64,000 nucleotides of DNA from Stomoxys calcitrans (lineage: Eukaryota; Arthropoda; Insecta; Diptera; Muscidae), in assembly GCF_963082655.1 (NCBI RefSeq), contig NC_081555.1, positions 181,768,262 to 181,832,261 of the forward strand, written 5' to 3'. Position numbers and translations under genes: made by a program. Positions 22,836 through 34,639 of this stretch are shown in pieces. Position 1 is the first letter of the stretch; each line of letters begins with the position of its first letter. The notes beneath the pieces were generated by a model. The model did not search any database and had not been told where the DNA came from. It was given only the letters and a program-made list of their open reading frames with translations.

Positions 22836-24904
22836 GATTCAGTTATAGTTCCCATATATAAGTAGCTCCCGATTGTTAGTTTCAAAGCCATCGCATTTAT
22901 CAACTGATGTTTTCAATATTTAGCACTACCATTTTTTTTAAACTCCCAAAAATATGTTCGGTTTTTGGTCGTCCGTCCTTAGTTGTTTTTTGATATTTTA
23001 AATATTTAAATATAAACCGAGTTCATTGCAATTAATATTTATCAGAATAATAGTGGTGGGGTACCTATGAATAAGCCTTGTGGAATTTGACCGCTTTTCA
23101 ATTTTTTTATATTTAATATTTGTACTATTTTAATAGAAAATATTTAAGCTTTAAACAAATGGAGATGGTTTCAATGTATCCTTTGTATATTTACCAATTT
23201 AAAATAAGTTTAAGTAATCAATGGGGATTATTTGTTTTCATTCACCTTAATCGCCTTTAAATCGGAGTGGACTATTATCATTTAAACATACACAACGAAT
23301 TTTGTTTAATTGGTTTGTATGTCGGCATGCAAATAAGTTATGTCTGTCATACATATGAGTGTGCAACATTATTTTGGTATTTATTTAATTTTTTGTTTTT
23401 TTACTTTTATTCGAATGTTTTCATGTTAATTTTGGCATATATTTGTAAAATGATTTTTTGTTCTGTTGTTGTGGTAGCTTGTTACCGAAAATGTATCACT
23501 TCTCTTTGTGATTGCTATCTGATGCATAATTTTCAATTTTCGTTACATGGAAACTCATTCAAAATAAAATCGTTTTGTTATAATTAAAATTTCAAATTGA
23601 CTGAGCACAGATCAGAATCGGAAAGAGAGTGTGATAAAATTTATGGTATTCCTTTTTATGGCAAAACTCTGCTATAAAAGAACATGCATGTGCACATGAG
23701 TTTCGGCGTGTGTGTGTGTGCGAGTGTATGTTTTCATATATCCTTGCACAATTTATTATAGAAATCAAACAGACACGCATATAACAAGAGCCCCCCCACC
23801 CCACTCTCCACCTCCTAAAACTGCCTCGACCACATACGCATGCAGCGCACAGAAACCCAATGGAACGGGCTGTTGTTTGGATGATAGATCTTTATCAGGC
23901 ATTGCCCGTTGCCATAGAAATATGCCGTTGCTACTGCCACTTTCAGCTCAGTTCAGTTTGGCGTGTATGCGGTTCAGTTGACATTGTTGTGCTGTCGCAT
24001 TTTTGAGGAGCAAACGACTTCGCCGCATTGGCAACTTCATTTGTGGCAGGACCACCAATGCTGTGGTGGAGCGATGTCACAGCAACAGCAACGACCTCTG
24101 AAGCTTTCAATGGAATTCTAAAATATGCCGCACTACAGCCAAATTACTGGTACATCGCTTCTTTATTGTGGAGACAATGCTATCAAGAAATCTGCCACCA
24201 CGAACATGATTCCCCAAAACATATTTTAATATCTTTTTGGTAACATGACGTGGCCCTACTACACACTTCCAACGAATAATTCCTTGGGGTGTTTATTTTT
24301 TTTATGAAATACATACGTTTACACATATATGGGCTATTGGACTTTTTCTTCTAGGGTTTCAGTCGCTGTAATGGCTTCTTTTCGCTTTTGTCTTACATCA
24401 TTTCTTATTAAGGGTCATCACAGCTAATGCGTATATCACTGCATTCCTATTACCGAGAACTGTGTTCATTTATATTTTATAGCAAAAAAATTTATTGCTT
24501 TTCTGCAACTTGATTGTGCAATCTGTAGAGTAAATCTTGATAACGTGTTTATTAAGTACGAACGTATTAAGTATGACAATAGGCTGTTATAATCCACAAA
24601 TATCATGGTGTATAAATGGTATAGATTTATGCCTTGCGAATTTCAACACTGCTGGAAGGTCATTTAAACTTTAATTCAATGAAAAACAAGCTCTACACAG
24701 CTACCGGTCTACAACCAGTTACTATTTGGGTTCTAACTGAATGTTGTTTCGGCAGCGAAATCGAATCGGGAAACCATGAACTTCTAAGAGCTAGTTGCCT
24801 GCCTAAGGTGAATCTGAGGTCATTGGTTGAACTATGAACTCCGAGAAACAGCAAAAATGTTTGTTGTAACGCAAAAATGTTTGCTAAAAATGGGACATCC
24901 GTAA
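22836..24904. other. HINE relic, then low-repeat DNA
   Basis: The first 65 bp are HINE monomer text. The rest holds a (GT)n tract at 23708-23721 and no recognisable gene. The 106-codon frame at 23267-23587 is A/T-driven and hydrophobic, without family features. Confidence 0.5.
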
Positions 24905-25540
24905 TTATACCCTACACCACTACTGAGGTACAGGGTATTATAACTTAGTGAATTAGTTTGTAACACCCAAAAGGAAGAGAGAGAGACCCAATGATAAGTA
25001 TACCAATCGATCCAGATTCAATTTCTGATTCGATTTAGCTATGTCCGTCTTTTTGTCTGTCTGTCCGTCCGTCTGTCCATGTTAATTTGTATACAAAGTA
25101 CAGGTCGCAATTTTCATTCGATCGTCTTCGAATTTGGTACAGGCCTGTTTTTCGGCCTAGAGACAAAGCATATTGAAATTGGAAAAAATCGGATCAGATT
25201 TGGATATAGCTCCCATATATCTCTTCGTCCGATTTGCAGTAATAAAGCAAAAAAAGGTCATTTGTTAACCGGTTCTCTCGAAATTTGGTAGAAATTTGGA
25301 AGGATTTTCTTATGACTATCAAAATTACTGGTGAATTTCATAGAAATCGGTTTAGATTTAGATGTAGCTCTTATTTATATATATCGCCCGAATTTCACTC
25401 CTAGAGCCATTGCAAGCGCATTTATTGACTAATCTTTCCAAAATTGTGTACAACACCTTCCTCGATGACTACCACAGTATATGAGAAGTTTACTCGAAAT
25501 CGGATCAGAATTAGATACAGCTCCCATATATATGTTTTTC
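24905..25540 (+). mobile_element. HINE-C, 3'-truncated
   Basis: Head TTATACCCTACACCACTAC, TGAGGTACAGGGTATTATAA, then GATTTAGCTATGTCCGTC and a long GTCT/GTCC run to 25079. Two to three monomers with CCCATATATCTCTTCGTCCG. The tail is missing. Confidence 0.82.
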
Positions 25541-25544
25541 AGAT

Positions 25545-25790
25545 TATAGACCTATTTGAATCATAATTGCCGTGGATGTGGACATTCTTGAAATTCTTAC
25601 CGGAAGTCATTGTACAAAATTTCCACCAGATCGGATAATAATAGCGCCCTCTAGAGGCTGAAGAAGTCAAATCAGAAGGTCCGTTTATATGGGAACTATA
25701 TCGGGTTATGAACCGATATGGACCATAATTGAAACATATGCTAAAAGTCACAGCCCAAGTTGACGTGCAACTACATTCAGCCAAACACCT
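25545..25790 (-). mobile_element. HINE-B monomer fragment
   Basis: One and a half reversed monomers (ATAATAGCGCCCTCTAGAGG, GAAGAAGTCAAATCAGAAGG, CGATATGGACCATAATTG). It sits between a HINE-C and a forward HINE-B. Confidence 0.65.
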
Positions 25791-27219
25791 TGAAATATTT
25801 TATTTCGACCCCACTAAGTGTGTATATTTTGGATATCCTAAGTTAATCTAACCACATCCGTCCATCCGTTCAACAGGTAGTCGAAATGAGGATAATCTTC
25901 GAACGAATGAAGCTATTCGCATGTAATTTTCTAAAGAAACTTCTTATTGATGGAGGTCGTTGGCTTTTCCATATATGTCAAATTGGTTCCTGATTGATTT
26001 CTATCTACAATAAAACTTTTTCCTAATTTTTATTCCTTTCGAAGGAATAAAACTGGCCGCTTGAAATTTTATACAAATGTTTCTTATAGGAGCAGGTCGG
26101 TTGGGATTGTAAATGGGCTATATAGGTCCATGTTTTGATATAGCTGCCATATAAAACGATCTTGATTTCTTGAGCCTCTAGAGGGCGCAATTTTAGTCCG
26201 ATTTGACTGAAATTTTGCTCGTGGTGTTTTGGTTTCACTTCCAACAACTGTGCTAAGTATGGTTTAAGTCGGTTCATGTTTTGTTATAGCTGACATATAA
26301 ACTGATCTGGGGTCTTGACTTCTTGAGCTACTAGAGGACGCAATTCTTATCCGATTTAGCTGAAATTTTGGAAATTGAGGTGTTTTGTTACGACTTTCAA
26401 CAACTGTGCTAAGAAAGGTTTAAATCGGTCCATAACCTGATATAGCTGCCATATAAAACGGTCTGGGGTCTTGACTTCTTGAGCCTCTACTGGGAGCCAT
26501 TCCTATCCGTTTTGGCTGAAATATTGCATGACGTGCTTTGTTATGATTTCCGAAAACTGTTTTAAGAATGGTTCAAATCGGTCCATAACCTGATATAGCT
26601 GCCATATAAACCCATCTGGGGTCTTGACTTCTTGAGACACTAGAGGACGCAGTTATTATCTGTTTTGGCTGAAATTTTGCATGAGGTGTTTTGCTATGAC
26701 TGTCAACAACTGTGTTAAGAATAGTTCAAATCGGTCCATAACCTGATATAGCTGCCTTATAAACCGATCTAGGGTCTTGACTTCTTGAGCCCTAATGGAC
26801 GCAATTATTATCCGATTTGGCTGAAATTTTCCGATCTGGAACTTTGACTTCTTGAGTCACTAGAGGGCGCAATTATTATCCAATTTGACTGAAATTTTGT
26901 ACAGCGGCTTCTCTCATGACCTTTAACATACGTGTTGAAAATTGCAGGAATCGGTTTGTAGCCCCTATAAAGTGCGCAATTCTTACTAGATTTGGCTGAA
27001 ATTTTACACAATGACTTCTACTATGATCACCAATATTCAGTTCAATTATGGTCCGAAATGAACCATAACTTGGTATTGTTCCAATAACATAGCAATTATT
27101 TTCTTTTATCCTTTGTTTGCCTAAAAAGAGATACAGTTGCCAAGAGCTCGACAAACGAGATCCATGGCGGAGGGTATAAAAGATTCGGCCCGGCCGAACT
27201 TAGCAAGCTTTTGCTTGTT
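25791..27219 (+). mobile_element. HINE-B with degenerate head
   Basis: A decayed head (CGACCCCACTAAGTGTGTAT, ATCCGTCCATCCGTTC) and rearranged DNA to 26030, then about seven clear monomers with GACTTCTTGAGCCTCTAGAG. The tail is intact: ATCCATGGCGGAGGGTATAA, ATTCGGCCCGGCCGAAC and AGCTTTTGCTTGTT. The next element starts on the following base. Confidence 0.82.
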
Positions 27220-28460
27220 AAACCCACCACCGAAGGATGGGGGTATATTCATTTTGTCATTCCGTTTGCAACACATCGAAATATCCATTTCCGACCCTAT
27301 AAGTATATATATTCTTGATCAGCGTAAAAATCTAAGACGATCTAGCCATGTCCGTCCGTCTGTCCGCCTGTCTGTTGAAATCACGCTACAGGCTTTAAAA
27401 ATAGAGATATTGAGCTGATATTTTGCACAGATTCTTTTTTGTCCATAAGCAGGTTAAGTTCGAAGATGGGATATATTGGACTATATCTTCATATAGCCCC
27501 AATATAGACCGATCCCCCGATTTAGGGTCTTAAGCCCATAAAAGCCACATTTAATAATCCGATTTTGCTGAAATTTGGGACAGAGCGTTATGTTAGTCCA
27601 CCCGACATCCTTCGTCAATTTGGCCCAGATCGGTCCAGATTTCGATACAGCTGCCATATAGACTGATCCGCCAATTTAGGGTCTAAGGCCAACAAAGCCA
27701 TATTTATAATCCGATTTTGCTGAAATTAGGGACAGAGAGTTATCTTAAGCCACTCGACATCCTTCCTCAATTTGGCCTAGATCGGTCCAGATTTCGATAT
27801 AGCTGCCATGTAGATCGATCCGCCAATTTAGGGTTAGGACCTTCGACATCCTTCTTCAATTTGGCTCAGATCGGTCCAGATTTGAATATAGCTGCCATAT
27901 AGACCGATCTCTAGATTTGAGGTTTTGGTTCATTAAAAGTGGCTTGATTTTCCGATGCCGCCAAAACTTCGGACAGTGAGTTGTGTTGGGCCCTTCGACG
28001 TTCTTTTCCATTTGTCTAAGATCGGTCCAGATTTGGATATAGTTGTCATATAGACCGATATCTCGGTTAAAGGTTTTGGGGGCCATAAAAGGCGTATTTA
28101 TAATCCGGTTTCATCGAAATTTGTGTTGTGTTAGGCTCTTCGAGCTTTCTCTGCAACTTGACCCAAAGCGGTCCAGATTTGGATACAGCTGCCATATAGT
28201 CTTGGCCCCATAAAAGGCGCATTTATAATCCGATTTCACTGAAATTTGACACCGTGACTTATGTTAGGCTTTTCGACGTCCGTGTCGTATATGGTTCAGA
28301 TCGGTTTATTGAACAATGATTTGTACTTCCTAGTATTTAGTTCAAATCGGAACATATATCGATATAGCTGCTATGGGGCGAAAGGTGTTTTAGATATATA
28401 CCCGAGGTGGTGGGTATCCAAAGTTCAGCCCGGCCGAACTTAGCGCCTTTTTATTACTTG
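27220..28460 (+). mobile_element. HINE-A, full-length, in a B-A-B array
   Basis: Head AAACCCACCACCGAAGGATG, TATATATATTCTTGATCAGC, GATCTAGCCATGTCCGTCCG, then TTGAAATCACGCTACAGG. About five monomers, one shortened (27800-27850). Tail GATATATACCCGAGGTGGTG, CCCGGCCGAACTTAGCG, TTATTACTTGTT. Both junctions are direct: B tail on the left, B head on the right. Confidence 0.9.
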
Positions 28461-29615
28461 TTATACCCTCCACCATAAGATGGGGGGTATACTAATTTCG
28501 TCATTCTGTTTGTAACTACTCGAAATATTCGTAAAGTATATATATTCTTGATCGTCGTGACATTTTATGTCGATCTAGCCATGTCCGTCCGCCTGTCCGT
28601 CCGTCTGTCAGTCGAAAGCACGCTAACTTCTGAAGGAGTAAAGCTAGCCGCTTGAAATTTCGCACAAATACTTCTTATTAGCGTAGGTCGGTTGGTATTG
28701 TAAATGGGCCATATCGGTCCATGTTTTGATATAGCTGTCATATAAACCGATCTTGGGTCTTGACTTTTTGAGCCTCTAGAGGGCGCAATTCTTGTCCGAT
28801 TGGAATGAAATGATGCGTTTTGTTATAATATCCAACAACTGTGCCAAGTATGGTTCAAATCGGTCCATAACCTCATATAGCTGCCATATAAACCGATCTT
28901 GGGTCTTGACTCCTTGAGCCTCTAGAGGTCGCAATTCTTATCCGATTTGAATGAATTTTGGCACGACGTGTTTTGTTATGATATCCAACATTTTTGCCAA
29001 GAATGGTTCAAATCGGTCTATAACCTGATACAGCTGTCATATAAACCGATCTTGGGTCTTGACTTCTTGAGCCTCTAGGGGGCGCAATTCTTGTCCGATT
29101 TGAATGAATTTTGGCACGACGTGTTTTGTTATGATATCCAACAACTGTGCGAAGTATAGTTCAAATCGGTTTATAACCTGATATAGCTGTCATATAAACC
29201 GATCTGGGATCTTGACTTCTTGAGCCTGCAGAGGTCGCAATTTTTATCCGATTTCCCTAAAATTTTGTAGGACGGATTCTCTCATGACCACCATCATACG
29301 TGTTTGTTATGGTCTGAATCGGTACAGCCTGGTACAGCTCCCATATAAATCGAACTCTCTATTTTACTTCTTGAGCCCCCAAAGGGCGCAATTCTTATTC
29401 GAATTGGATGACATTTTACACCGGTCTTCAATATATAATTTAATTGTGGGCCGTACCGGACCATATCTTGATATCGCTCTAATAGCAGAGCAAATCTTTC
29501 CTTATATCCTGTTTTGCCTAAGAAGAGATGCCAGGAAAAGAACTCGACAAATGCGATCCATGGTGGAGGGTATATAAGATTCGGCCCGGCCGAACTTAGC
29601 ACGCTTTTACTTGTT
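28461..29615 (+). mobile_element. HINE-B, full-length
   Basis: A good reference copy of 1,155 bp. Head ATACCCTCCACCATAAGATG, GTATATATATTCTTGATCG, ATGTCGATCTAGCCATGTCC, GTCY run, AAAGCTAGCCGCTTGAAATT. The GATATAGCTGYCATATAAAC signature recurs near 28729, 28873, 29027 and 29180 (about 150 bp). Tail CGATCCATGGTGGAGGGTAT, TTCGGCCCGGCCGAAC, GCTTTTACTTGTT. Nothing is encoded. Confidence 0.92.
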
Positions 29616-30237
29616 TTTTTAATTTTTTACAGGTCTTTAGAACAACAGAATATGTTATTCTGTTATAAGACCAATTTGTTTACAAATGTCTGCTAATCCT
29701 CAAACTGTATCGATGCGTCAACAAGTACACAGAAAGATTGCAATAAATAGCATATTTTTCTTAAGTTCCCCACATTCATTCATCTTAAAAATGTTTGCAC
29801 TTTGCCAAAGCCCCCCGTCAAACCAAGCCAATATGGGACAAGAAAAATATTTCGTTCGAATTTCTCAAGTTAACCTTTGATTTGCCAACGAATTGGCAAC
29901 ATTCCGACCCTGATGAAGTCAAGGCAGGCAGGCAGATGTATGTGTTTTGTGTGTGGTCGAAGTGGCTGAAGTGGTAGCTGAACTTTGTATCTCTCGTCGG
30001 CAATGATAAATGATATCGACTGTCAGCGGCATTCTTATCCTTCTCGTTTTGCCAATTATGTTGGCACCACAAATAAGCGAATAAATGCCAATGTCATTTA
30101 TACCGCGAGCAGTGCGTCCTCCTTTGGTGTTGGGCTGTCTTCTGTCTGTTGTTGTCTTTAATAACAGATTTTCACACATGTAATAAATTGTGTATATATT
30201 GATTTTAACAACTTTGTAATTTTGGCTAAAAGTCGCT

Positions 30238-30264
30238 AGCACTGGCACTGGCACTGGCACTGGC
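30238..30264. repeat. (CACTGG)n hexanucleotide repeat
   Basis: Four to five tandem CACTGG units. Confidence 0.9.
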
Positions 30265-30566
30265 ACCAGCGGCAGCATTACGACCAGCTGGGGCTGTCAG
30301 ACAGCAGGATATGTGTTGGCAGTGCAGCGGAGTGGTTGGGGGTGGAAGGGAAAACAGAGCAAGCAAAAGTAAGAAGAAGTGAAATGCAAGTTGAATATGG
30401 CCACAAATTGTATACATTTCCAAAAGTAAACATTTTAACAAGAACACCATGAATAAGAATAACATTTATTCACGTGGAAGCTTCATACGAAACTTGCTCC
30501 GCACGCTTCTGTTCACACGAAAGAGAAACAGAAACTCAAATTGAAACAACGCCAACAACATGAGAA

Positions 30567-30645
30567 GCAAAAGCATCTGCAGCAGCAGCAGCAACATCAA
30601 CAGCAGCACCAGCACCAACTTCATCAACACCAGCAGCATAAATAC
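30567..30645 (+). repeat. CAG/CAA/CAC (opa-like) repeat
   Basis: On the plus strand one frame from 30451 to a TAA near 30660 reads a basic stretch followed by a Gln/His-rich run (HLQQQQQHQQQHQHQ). Such opa repeats are common in fly coding exons but also occur in non-coding DNA. There is no ATG in this frame. I record it as a repeat, not a gene. Confidence 0.7.
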
Positions 30646-31394
30646 ATTCAATTCACTTAAGCAATCATGACATACAATGTGGGGGGATGGGCAGGATGCG
30701 GGGAATGGGGAAAAAGACAGACAAAGTTCTTGTCTTGTTGAGAGCCTCTCTATGGAATTGTTTCAGCATTGGCGCTACGAGTGTGGGGAGTTCAAGTCAC
30801 AATTCTATGCGTATGCAAGGCAGGATGCAGGAAGCTGCCAAAGCAGGTGAGGGGAGTGGGAGTTGGAGTACAATCGGCATAGACGATTCAAATGTATGAA
30901 CGACTAAATGAATGAATGAATGAAGCTGTAAGACATATCCCAACGAATAAGGCGAATACGAGCAGAACATTGTGGAAAACAAATACGAAAAAGTTTCTGC
31001 TGCCACAAAAAATTTTACGAGGCATTGCTGAATGTTATAACAATTTCTATATCTGGCTAACGTGTAACAAGCCCAATGACAGTGTTGAGTAAGACCATGC
31101 ACTTTAGTACACTAATTGATACATCTTGAGGGGATAAATTACTTTTGTCAGCACATTACTATTATTTTTGCTCGATAGCTACAAAGCATTGATGGTTCAC
31201 ATAAATGACACTAATAACCATAGAATGTACCTAACAAGCTAACCATGGGGTATATTCACCACTTTAAGTTAGATTTATCAGCTTAATGCGCCATGTATTA
31301 CTAGAGATTTGTAGTTTCGACTAAAAAATATAAAATCCTTACAGATGCTAGCGGTATTTGAAAAATCAGAATTGTTGTTTATATATGAAGACCG

Positions 31395-32829
31395 ACTAGC
31401 TGACCGGGCCCGCTTCGCTTCGCCTTCTTTTATAATATATGGAATAAATTATCCTCTAAATAATTATTTTCGTAAAAGCTCTTTAACTTTTTGTGAAAAA
31501 TCATGCTACGAAAACCCACCAAACACCCCCACGGTGGTGGTTGGCGGGTTGAGGGGGTGGTGTGGACCCCAAGAAACTTGGTCCCGAAAGTGGGTGTTAA
31601 TTTTGTGCTCTACTCCCATATGAGTCCCATATTGTCATGGTCGGAAAATATGTTCGATTTAGGGGTGTGTGGGGAATGGGGTGTTCCCAAGACACCTGGC
31701 TCTGAAGAAATATCAGCATCGTGCTCTACTCTCAAATATGATTTATTTGAACTCTTGGCCACGAAATTGGATATCAAGACTCGTATTCTACTTCCAAATA
31801 CATTTCATGTGAGCCAGACACTGCTATAGCCAGTAAATAAGTTCTGTTTGAGGGGTGATTTGGGGAAATGGTCGACCACCAGAAACATGGTCCCGAAAGT
31901 AGGTCGTGCTCTGCTCCCAAATACCTTTCATTTGAGCCCCATATTGCCATGATCGGTAAATATGTCCGATTTATGGGCTAAGTGTCTGTGTGATCTCACT
32001 GACACTTAGCCCTGAAAAAATATCAACATCGAGCTCTGCTCTCAAATTTCATTTATTTGAACCCCATATTGCCATTGGCCTCTAAATTGGATATCAAATT
32101 AGTTTTCCAATCTCAAATAACTTTCATTTAAACCGCTTATTGTAAAAGTCAGCAAATATGTCCGGTTTGGGTCTCTTTAAGACCGTCCTATTTTGGGGTG
32201 TAATTGGGGTGTGGTGACCCTTTAGACACTTTTTCCCGAATATTGATAGCAAATTTGTGCTTTGCTTTGCCAAAGATCTTTCATTTGAGACCCATATTGC
32301 CATGGTCAGTAAATTAGATATGTTTGGGGGAGTTTTGAAGAATGGATGGACCTGAAACTTGGTCCCACATTTGGATATCAGATTCGTATTCTACTCGCTT
32401 TGACTTGAGTCCCATATTGCCATGGTAGGTATATATGTCCGATTTAGGGGTGTTTGGAGGTTGGGTTGCTCCACCTAACACTTGGTCCGACTATTGGATA
32501 TCAGATACGTTTTCTAAATTTAAATACCTTTGTGGGCGGCTTCCTAGGCACCTCAACCAAAATTCGGATACCAACTTTTTGTTTTTGGGTCACTATAATA
32601 AAAATAAAAAATTTCGCTTAAATCGCTCTACCCATCTCCGAGATTTGGCGTTTCTAACAATTAGGGTAAGTGGGAGGGCCAGCCCCCCTTCAGATATTAT
32701 TAAATGAAGTGCGCTATTTTCACCATGGGATAATTATACCTCATCTGTGAAAATTTCAAGAAATTCGAATAAGCCTTTTTTGGGTCTATGGGGAACACAC
32801 AAACAAACACAAATTAATTTTATATTTAG
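31395..32829 (+). mobile_element. Element D, near full-length
   Basis: Starts ACTAGCTGACCGGGCCCGC and CTTCGCTTCGCCTTC. About ten degenerate monomers of roughly 130 bp follow (ATTGCCATGGTCGG-type text, TACCTTTCATTTGAG, GTGTTTGGGG). It ends with CTGTGAAAATTTCAAGAAAT, GGTCTATGGGGAACACAC and AAACAAACACAAATTAA. ACTAGCTGAC-type starts are widespread in insect repeats (from memory). No protein is encoded; open frames of about 100 codons are by-products of the monomers. Confidence 0.8.
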
Positions 32830-33085
32830 ACTAGCTGAGTCAGGCCCGCATCGCTGCGCATTCATTTTCACCACGCGAAAAATATGTTTCTTAATCCTAC
32901 TGTAAAATTTTCACATCATTTTAACTAATAAGATTTTTCTCCAAAATTCTTTTTTTTTAATCAATTTTTTGTATTTATATCTATTTTTTCTATGGTAAAG
33001 ATTGGCGCTTAATCTACCTAAAACACTGTCTTGGGTGGGAAAGTGACAAAATTATACTGCAAACAACCGCAACGAAATTCATCCT
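32830..33085 (+). mobile_element. Start of a second element D
   Basis: ACTAGCTGAGTCAGGCCCGC begins on the base after the previous copy ends. The head block (TTCATTTTCACCACGCGAAA) matches the D at 45104. It fades within 100-250 bp. This is a head-to-tail pair. Confidence 0.7.
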
Positions 33086-34311
33086 CCCTCCACCATATCG
33101 GGCCATATCGGTTCACGTTTTGATATAGCTGCCATATAAACCGATCTGGGATCTTGTCTTCATGAGCCGCTAGAGGGCACAATTCTTATCCGATTTGGCT
33201 GCAATTTTGAAATTGTTTTATTGTGACTTCCAACAACTGTGCCGAGTATGATTTCAATCGGTCTACAGGGTGGCTGATGAATATTGCTACAATGATGAAT
33301 ATTGCTACATTTTTTTTTCGGTGTATGGAATACATTTTTCTTTTATTCATGTTAAATTAAATTATTAAATTAATTATTAAATTATTATTAATTAAATTAA
33401 TTAATTAATTAATTAAATTAATTATTAAATTATTATTATTAAATAGAAAAAAAGTTATTACATTTTTTTTTGGTAGCGGCTTTCATCAGCCACCCTGTAT
33501 AACCTGATATAGCTACCATATAAACCGATCTTGGGTCTTGACTTCTTGAGCTTCTAGAGGGAGCAATTCTTATCCGATTTGACTGAAATTTTGCACGTGT
33601 TGTTTTGGTATCACTTCTTGAGCCTCTAGAGGGCGCAATTCTCGTCCGATTTTGCACGTAATATTTAGACTTCCAACAACTGTGCCAAGTATGATTCAAA
33701 TCGGTTAATAATTTGGTATAGCTGTCATATAAACCGATCTTGGATCTTGACTTCTTGAGCCAATAGAGCGCGCAATTCTCATCCGATTTGGTTGACATTT
33801 TGCATGAGGTGTTTTGTTATGACTTCCAATAACTATGCTAAGTATGGTGCAAATCAGTACATAACCTGATATAGCTGCCAGATAAACCTATTTGGGATCA
33901 TGACTTTTTGAGCCTTTAGAGGGCGCAATTCTCATCCGATTTGGAAGAAATTTTGTACAACGGCTTCTCTCATGACCTTGAACATTCGTGTCTAATATGG
34001 TCTGAATCGATCAATAGCTTGATATAGCTCCCATATAAACCGATCTTCCGATTTTGCTTTTTGAGCCCCTATAAGGCGCAATTCTTATCCGAATGAACTG
34101 AAATATTACACAATGACTTCTGCAATGTTCAGCATTCATTTATGGCCCGAATCGGACTATAACTTTATATAGCTCCAATAGTATAACAGTTCTTATTCAA
34201 TATTCTTTGTTTGTCTAAAAAGAGATACCGCGCATAGAACTCGAAAATGCGATTCATGGTGGGGGGTACATTAGATTCGGCCCGGCCGAACTTAGGACGC
34301 TCTTACTTGTT
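33086..34311 (+). mobile_element. HINE-B, head-truncated, interrupted by a MITE
   Basis: Begins with TCCCTCCACCATATCGGGCC, where most of the head has been deleted. Monomers follow (GATATAGCTGCCATATAAAC near 33122). The 232-bp MITE N2 sits at 33266-33497. The element resumes TATAACCTGATATAGC and runs to a complete tail: CGATTCATGGTGGGGGGTAC, TTCGGCCCGGCCGAAC, CTCTTACTTGTT. Confidence 0.85.
33266..33497. mobile_element. 232-bp TA-target MITE, copy N2
   Basis: Same ends as copy N1 (CAGGGTGGCTGATGAA / TTCATCAGCCACCCTG), TA at 33264-33265 and 33498-33499. The host HINE-B monomer (TCGGTCTATAACCTGAT) is restored exactly when the MITE and one TA are removed. I saw no difference from N1 over all 232 bases. 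It is younger than the HINE-B it entered. Confidence 0.93.
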
Positions 34312-34412
34312 CTTTATTCAAAGGGCGGATAGGTTGTCATAACAAAGATAAATGTTGTATGAATTATTTCAACTACTCTGCCCTCTCCCTGTTCATTTTG
34401 GCTTGTCAAACA

Positions 34413-34483
34413 TAGCGCCATCTATGGACTGTTTTCAATTGGATCAACTAAATCCAATTGAAAACAACCAGTAGATGGCGCTA
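34413..34483. repeat. Isolated 31-bp inverted repeat (hairpin)
   Basis: Arms 34413-34443 and 34453-34483 pair at 27 of 31 positions, with a 9-nt spacer (TCAACTAAA). Outer ends TAGCGCCATCTA / TAGATGGCGCTA and inner ends GTTTTCAATTGGA / TCCAATTGAAAAC are perfect; the four mismatches cluster in the middle. The flanking DNA (34312-34639) matches none of the repeat families listed and holds no gene. Confidence 0.85.
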
Positions 34484-34639
34484 TTTTAAATATTATTGCT
34501 TCTTGCTTTCATTGGTTCATCATGTGGTGGTTGTCTATAAATGGCTATATGATAAATTGTCATCATTTAGTATTTCTTAAAATCAATCATTTTAAAAGAT
34601 TTTGTCTAGATTTTGGGCGAGGTGGCGATAGTTCTTACT

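Larger units (their letters stand above)
29616..31394. other. Low-repeat DNA with triplet and hexamer repeats
   Basis: No mobile element recognised. It includes the hexamer tract at 30238-30264 and the CAG/CAA tract at 30567-30645. ATG-less open frames pass through the CAG tract, but no flanking exon signals were convincing. Confidence 0.5.

Noticed and set aside
23267..23587. 106-codon plus-strand frame with membrane-like segments
   Set aside because: A/T-rich DNA gives Phe/Leu/Ile/Tyr-rich translations by chance. There is no start context, homology or conservation to support it.
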